Source of the DNA: Phoronis australis
Lineage: Eukaryota; Phoronida; Phoronidae
DNA length: 64,000 nt
Reading direction: 5' to 3'
Assembly (NCBI GenBank): GCA_002633005.1
Contig: NMRA01000183.1
Location: forward strand, 76,426-140,425
Below are positions 21,948 to 33,477 of this stretch, one piece after another (position 1 is the first letter of the stretch; each line of letters opens with the position of its first letter). Made by a program: the position numbers and the translations under genes. Below the pieces are notes generated by a model. It was not told where the DNA came from, did no database searches, and worked only from the letters and a program-made list of their open reading frames with translations.

Positions 21948-23667
21948 GTAAGTAGTTTGGACCATATACTATAGTTGTCAGGTATGAATTAGTGAAGGAA
22001 CTGGGTTACGATAAAGGGATTTCCCGAGATCTAGTTCTTGAAAAGTAATTTCAGGCTTTTCTCGTGATTTTTTTTAAGTGATCTATATTTATTGAAGAAT
22101 ACACAGAACATACAAAGAAATAATAACAAACCCAGAAACTGCAAAGCATTATATCTGGGTTGTAAACAATTCATAAATGAAACTAATATACATAGAGGTA
22201 TATACAATTAAGTAGTCTCTAATATAAGTATTCCAATACTTAGATATGCTGTTAAAATATATATTTTCTCGTGATCCTCACAAGTATTTCTGAAATCTCC
22301 ATTTAGCAAAAGTACAGTGGCTATGAAAGTATTCCTGTATCTGCTCTTTCTTGATGTAGTTTTGTATTAATTCTAGGCTGTGATATGCTTATAATTACAT
22401 CACTGAACTATTACCGTACTCGTCCGGGTTACCGCCCAGGTCGCTTATATGGGGAATCTAAAAAAACAAAGGGTGAGCGGTAAGCCGAGCATGGGCGGTT
22501 AAAATCGTAATTTTTGAAATATCAGGAGTGATTGCTTACTGTATGGAGGACAGAGCTACTCTGACGTCGGACTTCAAGCTTAGTAGTTCAAATATACGTT
22601 GGCTTATTGAAGGAACGGACTTCGGCTCCCTGAAGTGGAATAGCACACACACTATACAGTGGTGTCGTGATTGTTTTTTTTTACATACCTCGGGTCGCTG
22701 CTTGTCATCTCTTAGAACTAAGGTATTCCTACAGGTAGGCGTGCATTCAGTCGGGCAAGTTTCTTAAGAGAAAAGACAGATCAAGCGAAGCTTTGCTATT
22801 GCGCTGCGTGGTTTTGTAGATTTGCTCCCTGCTAAACACTTTGGCAACCAAAACATGTGCTAATGATTGACAGGTCTCAGTTCTTTTAAGAACATTAAAA
22901 TGCTTTGTGGATGGTAAGCAGAGCATTAACCCATATCCTGCTAAGCCTCTATTCAGACAACTTTCCCTGTGCCCTGAGCTAAGTAGGTCACCACTGCTGC
23001 TGTGCACTGGGCTGTTATGAAGGTCACTCAGATTTATAATGACCTAACATTTTTAGATTGGAAATTTGGGGGGTTATGTCAACTTTACATAAAAGTGGCC
23101 TGTACGAAAGTTGTTCAGAATTTACTGGAAATTTTCATCATATGCATATCTTTACCGTAGCATTGGTGTAAAAAATTCTATAAACTTTCAAACTGGACAC
23201 CCTTTGCTTTTATCTGTTTTCGTACATACGAACATTAGAGCTGACACTCAAAAACTGAAATAAGCATTTTGAAAAGGGAATTCATGAGACTTGCATGTTT
23301 AATAAAACACATTTATTGTCTGTAATATCACATCTACAAACAAGAATGTACAGTATATAACATACCTCAACTTTGCACAATGACAAATTCATGACTGGTG
23401 CAGTTGCTTGCTAAAGTCTGTTTTGAAGTTCACCTTGGTGTACAAAAACTTGAAACACGGGTGGGACACAAAGCTATTCTGTGAAAAAGTCACAAAAATA
23501 TCTAGTTCTGAATGAGTTCCATCATGTTTCAGAGGCCCTTTCATTGTGCCTGAAGGGCGTGAGCCAAGCATTGTCGTAGACCCCTCCAAGTTCAGCTTCA
23601 GGGACCGATAACTCCTCCAAAATTGCACTGAGATCCGAATCGATAGAATCTGCATTACTGTAACTGT

Positions 23668-24937
23668 TGTGTGAAAGGCGAAGGCAACCTTTTTCCATGT
23701 CATTTTGAGCTAAAATAAGGTTGGTTGGTTATCCTAGACATATTTTCCACTTAATTACAGCTTTTCGTAATTTTATTAATTACTCGTCCGCTACTGCGGA
23801 AGTGACGTTTTAGGAGGCAAGCATTTCGCGCCAATTTCTTTTCATATAGTCTGACTGTGAGAGCTGCCGAGTCAGTCATTGTTNNNNNNNNNNNNNNNNN
23901 NNNNNNNNNNNNNNNNNNNNNNNNNNNNNNNNNNNNNNNNNNNNNNNNNNNNNNNNNNNNNNNNNNNNNNNNNNNNNNNNNNNNNNNNNNNNNNNNNNNN
24001 NNNNNNNNNNNNNNNNNNNNNNNNNNNNNNNNNNNNNNNNNNNNNNNNNNNNNNNNNNNNNNNNNNNNNNNNNNNNNNNNNNNNNNNNNNNNNNNNNNNN
24101 NNNNNNNNNNNNNNNNNNNNNNNNNNNNNNNNNNNNNNNNNNNNNNNNNNNNNNNNNNNNNNNNNNNNNNNNNNNNNNNNNNNNNNNNNNNNNNNNNNNN
24201 NNNNNNNNNNNNNNNNNNNNNNNNNNNNNNNNNNNNNNNNNNNNNNNNNNNNNNNNNNNNNNNNNNNNNNNNNNNNNNNNNNNNNNNNNNNNNNNNNNNN
24301 NNNNNNNNNNNNNNNNNNNNNNNNNNNNNNNNNNNNNNNNNNNNNNNNNNNNNNNNNNNNNNNNNNNNNNNNNNNNNNNNNNNNNNNNNNNNNNNNNNNN
24401 NNNNNNNNNNNNNNNNNNNNNNNNNNNNNNNNNNNNNNNNNNNNNNNNNNNNNNNNNNNNNNNNNNNNNNNNNNNNNNNNNNNNNNNNNNNNNNNNNNNN
24501 NNNNNNNNNNNNNNNNNNNNNNNNNNNNNNNNNNNNNNNNNNNNNNNNNNNNNNNNNNNNNNNNNNNNNNNNNNNNNNNNNNNNNNNNNNNNNNNNNNNN
24601 NNNNNNNNNNNNNNNNNNNNNNNNNNNNNNNNNNNNNNNNNNNNNNNNNNNNNNNNNNNNNNNNNNNNNNNNNNNNNNNNNNNNNNNNNNNNNNNNNNNN
24701 NNNNNNNNNNNNNNNNNNNNNNNNNNNNNNNNNNNNNNNNNNNNNNNNNNNNNNNNNNNNNNNNNNNNNNNNNNNNNNNNNNNNCGCTTGCCTCCTAAAA
24801 CGTCACTTCCGGAGTAGCGGACGAGTAATTAATAAAATTACGAAAAGCTGTAATTAAGTGGAAAATATGTCTAGGATAACCAACCCACCTTATTTTAGCT
24901 CAAAATGACATGGAAAAAGGTTGCCTTCGCCTTTAAC
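23668..24937. repeat. Inverted repeat flanking the assembly gap
   Basis: Bases 23668-23828 and 24782-24937 are reverse complements over roughly 155 bases with few differences: gacgttttaggaggcaagc left, gcttgcctcctaaaacgtc right, and through to the motif ggttgccttcgcc. Beyond the arms the sequences diverge. Between them lie 901 Ns. Either a true palindrome that could not be assembled, or a mis-joined inverted copy. Confidence 0.85.
23884..24784. other. Assembly gap (901 N)
   Basis: An uninterrupted run of N. Nothing can be said of its content; its placement inside an inverted repeat suggests assembly failure at a palindrome. Confidence 0.99.
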
Positions 24938-25093
24938 AGTTTCCCCGTCACTATGACCGTCTATTTCGAGTACAAATTCCAGTTCGTTTTCACTATCTGA
25001 GTCCATGAACACTTCCTCAAGAAACTGGTCAACAGTCACCTTATCACGTTTGGCACCAGCCAAGATAAAACTTGCGTAAACTTTCAAATATCT
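24890..25093 (-). CDS. Candidate terminal exon of an unknown gene or transposon ORF
   Basis: After an acceptor (tttgtttcag read on the minus strand) the frame encodes RYLKVYASFILAGAKRDKVT, VDQFLEEVFMDSDSENELEF and on to GEGNLFPCHFELK-stop, 67 residues. The acidic DSDSENELE stretch and clean acceptor look like real coding sequence. It lies inside the 22413-25427 element. I do not recognise the family: it may be transposon-encoded or a captured host exon. The inverted arm at 23668-23828 repeats its last codons. Confidence 0.35.
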   Translation of the reverse strand, partial: RYLKVYASFILAGAKRDKVTVDQFLEEVFMDSDSENELEFVLEIDGHSDGETVKGEGNLFPCHFELK

Positions 25094-26416
25094 CTGAAAC
25101 AAATAATCACAGCCATATGTTGTAAATCAGAAAAATGTACAGGAAACTATGAACTGTGGAATGTGCATGCTCACATATATAAACAGCATACGGGGCTTTC
25201 ACAGTTTCTGAATGAAAAAACACCAGTGTCCTGGGGTGAATACACTCTCCTTGCGCAGCCTAGCCATAGCTAATTAGAGGCGATTGAGTACACCCGATGC
25301 ATTTTAATAGGATAATACGCTTGTCGGCTGACCTCGCCTAGCGCAGGATAAGGGTTAAAATTGAAAATTGAAAATTTTGGGGGTGGGCGGTAAGTCAAGC
25401 ATGGGCGGTAACCCGGACTTGTTCGGTATACAGTAACTGTCACTTCATTAAACAGAGTCTCAAGGATGGATATGGCAAGAAATGATTCCATAGCCGCATC
25501 TCTAAATTCTTGCTGCTTTCCTCTAAACTGCAATCCCAGTCCAGCTGAAACTCAACCTGTGATACATATCCGGTTTCCCTGAATTGCACACGCATGCCCA
25601 AAATGCTTCGTACACTGTAACCAAAGTCGAGTGTAGAGGACCAGATTCTTACAGACTTTGTTGTTTTATACCTATATACGAAACAATAAGGCCCATTCAC
25701 GTTTGCAAATTTTGCTTATGGTGAGTATTTTGTTTCACTTGTGAACAAAAACACAGGCATGCACAGAAGTTAGTCATCACTGCCTTCTTTTTTTACAATT
25801 CGAAAGATTATTTTAAATTTTGAAAAAAGAGTGACCTGTTTGTCATAAGACAATATATCGAATACAACTGTCCTTTGTTTAGCGTAGATGTTCAAATAGC
25901 ATTGTCGTTTAGTTCTTGCTATACATTAGCAGGGATTTACCTTACCAACTTTAAACTTTTGCCCTTTGGACACCTCATGATAAAAGTGTGCTTTTTTCAA
26001 AAAGTTGTGCCCGGCAGATTTAGTGTAATTAAGTGGTAACATATGAAACAGAAACCCCATGTTCATGTAAAAGTTGCATTTTTACTTATAGTTCCCTACA
26101 GAAGGGCAATCTGATTGTTCAGCTGTGGCGTAATAAGAACACAGTCATGTTATGTAAAATCTGACCTGCCAAATGGAAAAGCATGCAATCTGACAAAGAC
26201 TTTAATTTTGATCAAAAACGACTCTGTTCTTCCTAAAATCTTGCATTGTTGGAAGAGTGTTACATTTTAAAAGATGTGCCCGGGGAACACACTGCTGCAA
26301 TGTACTTGCATCTTTTTATATTTACGCGTTATTGGTGCAAACCGTGCTCTAGGAATATCCCTGCATCGGCATAGCTAGGAGCATGCAAACACATCTTTAA
26401 TCATTATGTATTTCAG

Positions 26417-26511
26417 GCTCTTGAGGTCAAGAAAAATATTCGAAAATTCTTTGGATTTACTTTTGAGAAAGATTCACCAGAGTATGAGAAGAAGAGAGCA
26501 CAAGTTGCAAA
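26417..26511 (+). CDS. DEK: DEK exon 4: core, F-GF-FEK motif
   Basis: The exon enters in phase 0 after atttcag and leaves in phase 2 at AA|gtgagt. It encodes ALEVKKNIRKFFGFTFEKDS and then PEYEKKRAQVAK. Human DEK has KKNVGQFSGFPFEKGS-QYKKKEEMLKK here, so the KKN, F.GF.FEK and Y.KK positions are conserved. The exon lies just upstream of the hAT-like element at 26703-28541. Confidence 0.93.
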
Positions 26512-26702
26512 GTGAGTTTACGTCTGCTTCGGAGATTTTTGTATTTAAAGGGACATTATCAGTCTTACGGCTGAAAAACGGGGATTATTATTGGATGGAA
26601 TTGATTTCTTGAAGTTATTAGCTTGATGAGAGCTACGAGACAACAAAAATTTGTGTTTTCATGATTTTATTCAGATTGCCAATTCTCACAGTTGTCTGTC
26701 AG

Positions 26703-28541
26703 CAGGGCCTCATCTAGCGGCCTTCCTTGGGACGGCCCTTTTAAAAAAATGACGGCTTTTGATGGCATGGCCAAGACGGAAAAAAGACGGCCTGTTCCAA
26801 GACAGCCTCAGCGAAAATGAAGGCTAAACGAAGAATTTTAACATTTATTATTCATAGATTTTATTGAAACCTACAATTCATTGTTTAAGTTTGTTAAATA
26901 TTAAGAAACAACTCGACATTACAAACTTTAGCATCTATTTTTACTATAAATGTCCTAATGACGATCGGCAAATACTGGCAGCCATCTTTGGGGAATACCT
27001 TCCTGTTCTGTGACGTCAAGGTGACTTCATACGGAATCCCCCGCACAACTAGTGTCGAGAAATATTGCATCCAGCACTAACTACCCGTACATGGACACTT
27101 AATCTTTGAAATTGAAGAACCCACACACCCGAAGTTCAAAGGATTTGCCGTACCCTTAATGCTACTTGCCGACGCGGAAGTTGAAGCGGCACTCGATGTA
27201 TTCCACGGAGCAGCCAATTTAAAATAGCTGCAGAACTTACACTTCGAAAAAAATGATACCCGCCGAAATTCTAGCACTGACCTGCCGTTCAAATGCCATC
27301 AGTGTCGTTGAACATGCAAACCAGATAAAACTTAGCGCAAACTTCCTTAGTTTGTTTGCATAGTTCCGTTGCTACTCGAACGAATGAATGAAAAAATATC
27401 AAAAAATCCGCACGGCCGAACGACTTGTATTGATGCGTGAGAATGCAGTGCAAACTTTACGAGAAAAAATGTGTGTAATGTTGGTTACGTATTCAATTAC
27501 TAACTTGGCATGAAAGTAAATGCCTCGAAATAGTACAACTTTTTGTGGAATTCCATGATTATTGGGCGATTCGACTTTATCCTCTGTGTGTGGCACTACA
27601 TGCCATATATGGAAAAAGTAGGTCAGCCAGTCACGTGTACAGCACCTGTTACATCGGCCGCGAACCAGGCTGGGGAATTTGACTCTTAAACTGCGAGAAA
27701 AGAATGGTTCTTTTTAAAAATAAATTTCTTAGTGTACTATGAAGGAATGTGATTGACTTTCGACCTGGTAAGTTTCAATTCAACAAAGCGTCCTCGTATA
27801 ATGCACTGTAGAAGACGTTAACAACTACGATGTCCCCAGCGACCACTGGCGACGCTTGTAGCCAAACGACGTGAAATTCACGAGTAAAGCGCTCAGAAAA
27901 ACGTTAAGAATCATAAAGATATGAATGCCAAATTCAAACGCGGAGTTTCGACGTTTTTTTTTGTCAAAATCCTTTTCTAAGCCAAGTCTTGGTATACACG
28001 TGCGAGTGCACATACGCCGTCACTCCTATTTTCCAGCAGAGATTTTCGCCCGTGTTGAGCACTGGTGGTACTGGGTTGTGAATTTGTTGAGGATGTGGTC
28101 TTCTTTTTGTAGACTCGTGAATTGCAGTACTGTGCGATGTAATGAAACATAGACATGTCCTCTAGGAACATATTTCTTCATGTCCTTTCGAATGCAACTT
28201 CATTGTCTTCTCATAATTTTAAATGGTTTCTCAACTGCATTAAAGTAGTACACTTCTCTTTTGAGAGCTTCAAGAGACATTGAGTCCTGTACTCATGCCG
28301 CGGATTATCTGTCTAACATGCAACTCTACTCAGATTGTACTAAAAAGATTTACAGATCTTGATTTTTGCAGTCTAGTGACAATACACACATCCTGAATGG
28401 AACAAACCTCCTAATTTTTGTTTAATTTCCCTCTGTGCCGTCCTTTGAACAAGAAAAAACATGCAAATAAGATGCGCTTTGCACGACTCGTCAGTCCCAC
28501 GAATTTGGACCCCCAATTTTCAAATCCTAGATGAGTCCCTG
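26703..28541. mobile_element. hAT-type element with an exact 8-bp target duplication
   Basis: The left end is cagggcctcatctag and the right end, reversed, CAGGGACTCATCTAG. The same 8 bases, tctgtcag, lie directly outside both ends (26695-26702 and 28542-28549). CAGGG termini plus an 8-bp duplication are diagnostic of the hAT superfamily. The left sub-end repeats gacggc. Short minus-strand frames inside carry no hAT motif that I can see, so it is probably non-autonomous or decayed. It lies in DEK intron 4. Confidence 0.85.
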
Positions 28542-28614
28542 TCTGTCAGTCATTCGTGCAAATCAAGGCCGGTGTCTTTACCATTTAAATACTCTTAAAA
28601 ATGCTACTTAATGC

Positions 28615-28840
28615 TTGGAATTTTCCTCTTTAAGAGGATTTCCTCTATTTGGCTTCAGTTTCCTCTTGTTTGATTTCCAGTTAACTCTTTTTGCATTTTT
28701 TTTATCATTATTTTGACATTATGCATGCAAAAATATCTATTTCAGTTAAACACAAAAATTATTCCTATCACCCAAGCCCTTGAATTTTTGGAATGATACA
28801 TCACCTGGAAAGTTTCCTTTTTTGGTCATTGGTCATTCCA
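28615..28840 (+). repeat. Interspersed repeat, family C (copy 2)
   Basis: Diverged copy of 16750-17000: cttggaattttcctcttta, tttccagttaactcttttt, cctatcacccaagccc and ggaatgatacatcacctgga. Lies just before the 85-bp minisatellite. Confidence 0.6.
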
Positions 28841-28966
28841 AGCCTTGATAATGGATCGGAGTTTGCTCAACAGTGGAGTGCTGTACTGGGGAGCTATTGG
28901 GTTAGATTCTGTTGTACAGCTAATTTCTAATTGAAAATATCCTTTAATGAATGAGTGTCAAGACCA

Positions 28967-29566
28967 TCATTTGACCCGTTTTCACTTTGCACTTAATGTC
29001 AATCTAAAAGTCATTCAACTGAGCATGTTGTGAGGCACTATAATCAAAACATTTGATGACCTGTTTTCACTTTGCACTTAATGTCAATCTAAAAGTCATT
29101 CAACTGAGCATGTTGTGAGGCACTATAATCAAAACATTTGATGACCGGTTTTCACTTTGCACTTAATGTCAATATAAAAGTCATTCAACTGAGCATGTTG
29201 TGAGGCACTATAATCAAAACATTTGATGACCCGTTTTCACTTTGCACTTAATGTCAATCTAAAAGTCATTCAACTGAGCATGTTGTGAGGCACTATAATC
29301 AAAACATTTGATGACCGGTTTTCACTTTGCACTTAATGTCAATATAAAAGTCATTCAACTGAGCATGTTGTGAGGCACTATAATCAAAACATTTGATGAC
29401 CCGTTTTCACTTTGCACTTAATGTCAATCTAAAAGTCATTCAACTGAGCATGTTGTGAGGCACTATAATCAAAACATTTGATGACCCGTTTTCACTTTGC
29501 ACTTAATGTCAATCTAAAAGTCATTCAACTGAGCATGTTGTGAGGCATTATAATCAAAACATTTGA
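28967..29566 (+). repeat. 85-bp minisatellite, 7 copies
   Basis: The unit runs from ttcactttgcacttaatgtc to catttgatgacccg. Copies start at 28981, 29066, 29151, 29236, 29321, 29406 and 29491, exactly 85 bases apart. Copies 3 and 5 share two variants (accgg and caatataaaag) that their neighbours lack, so a 170-bp higher-order unit was duplicated. It lies 156 bp before DEK exon 5, in the intron. Confidence 0.97.
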
Positions 29567-29721
29567 ATTAGCACGTCGTCTGATGCTGTCTGTGCTGTGT
29601 TTACGTACTCATTGACAACTGTATTTTGCTTCATCTTCATTTCATCTGCTCTGTGATTGACCACGTCCGTATGATGTTGAAACAGCGCTAATTAAACAGT
29701 GTCTCATCCCACTTGTTACAG

Positions 29722-29864
29722 GCTGTTCACTGCACCCTTAAAAGATGTGTGTACTATATTGGACATTCACCGGGGTGGAACCAAGGATGAAGTGATCAAC
29801 AGAATTATGGACTTCCTATTGAAACCTGAGGACAGTGGACGGGCACTACCCAAGTCCAAGAGGA
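29722..29864 (+). CDS. DEK: DEK exon 5: SAP DNA-binding motif
   Basis: The acceptor is tgttacag and the donor A|gtaagt; phase 2 in, phase 1 out. The product reads LFTAPLKDVCTILDIHRGGT, then KDEVINRIMDFLLKPEDSGR and ALPKSKR. This is the SAP helix-turn-helix of DEK (human: L-SICEVLDLERSGVNSELVKRILNFLMHPKPSGKPLPKSKK). A transposon-like element begins at 29877, only 12 bases after the donor GT begins. Confidence 0.95.
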
Positions 29865-29876
29865 GTAAGTTATCTT

Positions 29877-32298
29877 ACCGTAATCGTTCGGGTTAACGCC
29901 CATGCTCAGTTAACCGCCCATCCCCGACTTTAAGTGGATTTTCGATTTAGCCGCCCACTGCTCGGTTAAGCGCCCCGCCTGCGATTTTTGAAGATTTCCA
30001 GTTAAGCGCCCACCTCTCGGTTAAGCGCCCATCCCCGATTTTTAAAGAATGAAGATTTAGCGCCTCGTGCTAAGGAAACGCGCAATTCCCCGACTTTTAG
30101 AAAAAGATCGATGATCGCAATGAGTGCAACGACGCCGTGACTCCGAGACGGTGGTTTAGCAATCTGAATTACAATACAGGTAACGAGTTATTGTCTTGGG
30201 TCATGAACTCACGTCAAAAATATAATACTTGAACCTTTTTGTCACTTTATTTTCTTCCCTTGTTTGCAAAGTTTAAGAACGCCGCCGGCGTCAAAACCTC
30301 CGCTTTCAGCGGCTTTGTCTGCCACGCTGAGTTTCCGTCTGCAGTGCACTAGATAAAGCATATATTCGAAAAAATCAGGCCAGAGAAATGTGACAATGGT
30401 TTTGCCAACCCTCCAAATTCTATTAAGGTGGGAAGCTCTCGTATTTTGAACAAATCTCACAACTCACGGAAAGATGTCAAATTCTCAATATTTTGATGAA
30501 TATAACTGCCGGGTTATAGAGGATGTGGGGCGACCGAAGGGACAGTACAAGTGCCTTACTGGGTTACCGATTTCGTTGCTGCCTGTCGATTTCTGAATTC
30601 AAACGTTGGCAATAATGTATGTTTGTGTATGATCTTGAAGTAATAAAAAACGGCTAGTCAAATTTTGTTTTTCGCTTATTGCATCTCAGTCAAACTGGTT
30701 AGCAGATTTAACTAATGTTACTGGCTGTTTTACTATTCTTGCGTCAGCCTGCACGTGAGCATGACTGTGTGAATTATTGTTTCCATATCCCCTTTTTAGC
30801 CATCCAGAATAATTTTGTTAATACATTGGCCATTTTCAGCCTGAACAAAAATTCTTACCATTCGAGTCTGAAATATCTACAACGAAAACTGCTTGACGAT
30901 AGTGGGTAGGAGATTCACACAGCTATTTACAGGCATGGGCTAAGGGAGCTTCGAGCCGGGAAATATGGCAACAGACTTGACATCGCAGTTTTGGGGAACA
31001 TTGGCAATGGATGAATATCGTAAAGAACTGGGTCTTTCGTAACAACAGCATAAGCACATAGTCACGCCCGTTTTTGTTAGTTCGGACTGTCCCTATGTGT
31101 GACTGATTTGTAGTGGTGCACGTGCGCAAGTTCCCAGACTTTGGAGTGCATGTTACCTTGACACCAACATGTGATTGATAGGTGACTCACACGTAGGCCC
31201 TGCGAGCGTGCTGAATACCACCACTATGTTTGGCCATAAAAAACGAGATGCATATTGAAAGAGGCCGTTATATTACTTGGCGGCATTTCCAAGTCACGAT
31301 TGTCAGCCAACTGAGACATTGCGCGATGACAGCGGGACCAATCAGTGCCGCAGTGCGATATTACAAGTGATATAATAGGATAATCTGGACATCTTGCATG
31401 AAAAATAAATGTTTTTCCACCACAATGTTTGGTAAGGTGATCGTTTAGAATAATGAATTGAAACATTGCTGTTTTCTGACATTTTGTAACATATTTATAC
31501 AGTCGCTTGAAATTTTATTTTTGATCGACGACTGGCTTGACCACCCCCGATCCTTGTCTTACTTCTTTGCATAGCATGTTTAGCGCAACGGCAAGAGAGC
31601 AATGGCGGGCTGTTGAGATAAGACAGCCAGCCACAGAACCATACGCTGAAAATGTCATTGAGTCACGGAGTGTCGGCTATAACATCCCAAACACAAAAAA
31701 ACAACAGAGTTAAGTTTTTCAAACTTTTATTACAACCAATTTTAAAACTGCTCTCTGAGTCGGAACTTGACAGCTACATATAGTACGAGACTGTAACCAT
31801 AAGTTTGATGTCTGACCTCTGCAACACGTGAAGCTTGCACGCGCGCACTTAAGCAGGGTCACATCTTGAAACAGTTTTAATTCTAGTGGAGGCTGCGTGG
31901 TCACTGGTCGTCTGCGCACCGCAGGACGGCACAGGGCTATTACTCAGCAATTTTGTAAATTTAATAGTGAATGACTAATCTGAGGGCAAGAGAACCTTTG
32001 TTGGGATCATCCGCTGTTATGATGTTTTCACAGTCATTTGGCGACGTGACGATAAAGCTCTTTGAAAAGGGCTACGCATTCCGAGTATGATTGTCGTGTC
32101 GGGATTTATATCGCCAGGTAAGATTAACCGCCCAGGGCGGTTGTCTGTCGTAATAAGTGCCCATGTTCGGTTAACCGCCCATCCCCTACTTTAGGTGGAT
32201 TTTCGATTTAACCGCCCACTGCTCGGTTAACCGCCCTCCCCCGATTTTTTGGATTCGCCAATTTAACCGCCCAGGGCGTTAACCCAAACGATTACGGT
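29877..32298. mobile_element. DNA element with ACCGTAATCG ends, next to a DEK splice donor
   Basis: Left end accgtaatcgttcgggttaa, right end reversed ACCGTAATCGTTTGGGTTAA, both followed by CGCCC. Several sub-terminal copies of ggttaaccgccca(t/c) occur at 29905-30070 and 32110-32275, a layout often used for transposase binding. Length 2422 bp, no intact transposase. Related to 22413-25427. Its left end sits 12 bases after the first base of the exon-5 donor. Confidence 0.75.
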
Positions 32299-32513
32299 AT
32301 TATATGGACTCAATTCTATGTTCTGCGTGATGCATTGTTTTCTACAGATGCAAAATCACCATTTTATGTTAGGTTATAAATGCCTATTCTGGGGCTGCCA
32401 ACTGTTGCTACTGCCGTATGTAATCCTGTGAAAATGGTTTGATAAACATGTGTAGCAATGGACTCAATATTTCTTGTGTCAAACTTCAAAAAAACAGTAT
32501 GCATTGTTGCTGA

Positions 32514-32867
32514 CTAAGTAACAATTCTGATCAATAACAAACCATTGTACATAACTTTGCAATTTTTTTCATCATTTGGTCGGGTTGCTGAGAGCCAATT
32601 TTCGAAGGTCATAACATCGTATTTAGACTGCGCAAACTCCTGCACGTCTTCAAACTTCATCTGAGCACCGTATCTTTTGTCCGGCTCCTCTGTTAAAACA
32701 AAATCAAATCTTGGCAAACTTTCTTCCCTGAATTTATTAGCCATTTTGACAGAGCATCCAACATATATTCCTGTATTTTTGTTGTAATTAGTGTTGACCT
32801 GATGACCTATGACGTCTTTTTTGGAAAATTGCTTGCTACATTGGCTTGCCTCATTGTGATCATACAT
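32514..32867 (-). CDS. Unknown 117-codon open frame in a DEK intron
   Basis: The frame starts MYDHNEASQCSKQFSKKDVI and ends in VMYNGLLLIRIVT-stop. Its composition (mixed, with FDFVLTEEPDKRYGAQMKF and YDVMTFENWLSATRP) looks coding rather than random. Its start codons lie at the edge of the 44-bp minisatellite, and no acceptor precedes it, so it may be the 3' end of a retroposed or transposon-borne gene. I do not recognise the family. Confidence 0.35.
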   Translation of the reverse strand: MYDHNEASQCSKQFSKKDVIGHQVNTNYNKNTGIYVGCSVKMANKFREESLPRFDFVLTEEPDKRYGAQMKFEDVQEFAQSKYDVMTFENWLSATRPNDEKNCKVMYNGLLLIRIVT

Positions 32868-33150
32868 GATAATCAGCCTGTAGTACTCATATACAGGGTG
32901 TGATCATACATGATAATCAGCCTGTAGTACTCATATACAGGGTGTGATCATACATGATAATCAGCCTGTAGTACTCATATACAGGGTGTGATCATACATA
33001 ATAATCAGCCGGTAGTACTCAGATACAGGGTGTGATCATACATGATAATCAGCCTGTAGTACTCATATACAGGGTGTGATCATACATGATAATCAGCTGG
33101 TAGTACTCATATACAGGGTGTGATCATACATGATAATCTGCGGGTAGTAT
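32857..33150 (+). repeat. 44-bp minisatellite, about 6.7 copies
   Basis: The unit tgatcatacatgataatcag + cctgtagtactcatatacag + ggtg repeats with starts at 32857, 32901, 32945, 32989, 33033, 33077 and 33121. Only scattered substitutions separate the copies, so the array is young. It lies in DEK intron 5. Confidence 0.97.
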
Positions 33151-33477
33151 CCATCTTGTCAGTCAGCTGTTTGTTGAATGACATTTAGCGCATGTACGCA
33201 TTTATCATAAGTGAGAGGGAGATAAGAAATTCTGTGGTGACTACAGAGTTTTTCCTTCGCATTTTTTTCTAAAATCATGAATTTTGGGATTTTTTTTCTG
33301 GAAATTCCCTCACAGGGGAAGTGAATAACCCTTGCGACATGGTAATTTCGTCAGGAATAGTTTAAAAGATGTTCTTGACGAGCTTTAGCGTTCCGTGCCT
33401 CTTTAAAATCTATTTTGTAAATGGTAGTCTAGATATGAGCAAAATTACATATTTGATTTCGATATTTTTTGTGTTAG

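Larger units (their letters stand above)
22413..25427. mobile_element. Large DNA element with ACCGTA...TTACCGCCC ends, holding the assembly gap
   Basis: The left end reads accgtactcgtccgggttac and the right end, reversed, ACCGAACAAGTCCGGGTTAC, both followed by CGCCC. Sub-terminal copies of the phrase gggcggtaa follow. The relative at 29877-32298 has the same ends and sub-terminal motifs, so this is one family. No clear target duplication is seen. The interior has the 901-base gap, a near-palindrome around it and a minus-strand exon-like frame. The superfamily is not settled. Confidence 0.6.

Noticed and set aside
23857-24817. Frames of over 300 codons across the gap
   Set aside because: They consist of unknown residues from the N run; no real sequence supports them.
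25440-25700. A minus-strand frame with FRGKQQE resembling a RecQ-type entry motif
   Set aside because: Only a few residues agree, the frame shifts are unsupported, and no helicase motif follows.
28967-29566. A CRISPR array
   Set aside because: The repeats are directly head to tail with no spacers, in animal DNA; it is a minisatellite.
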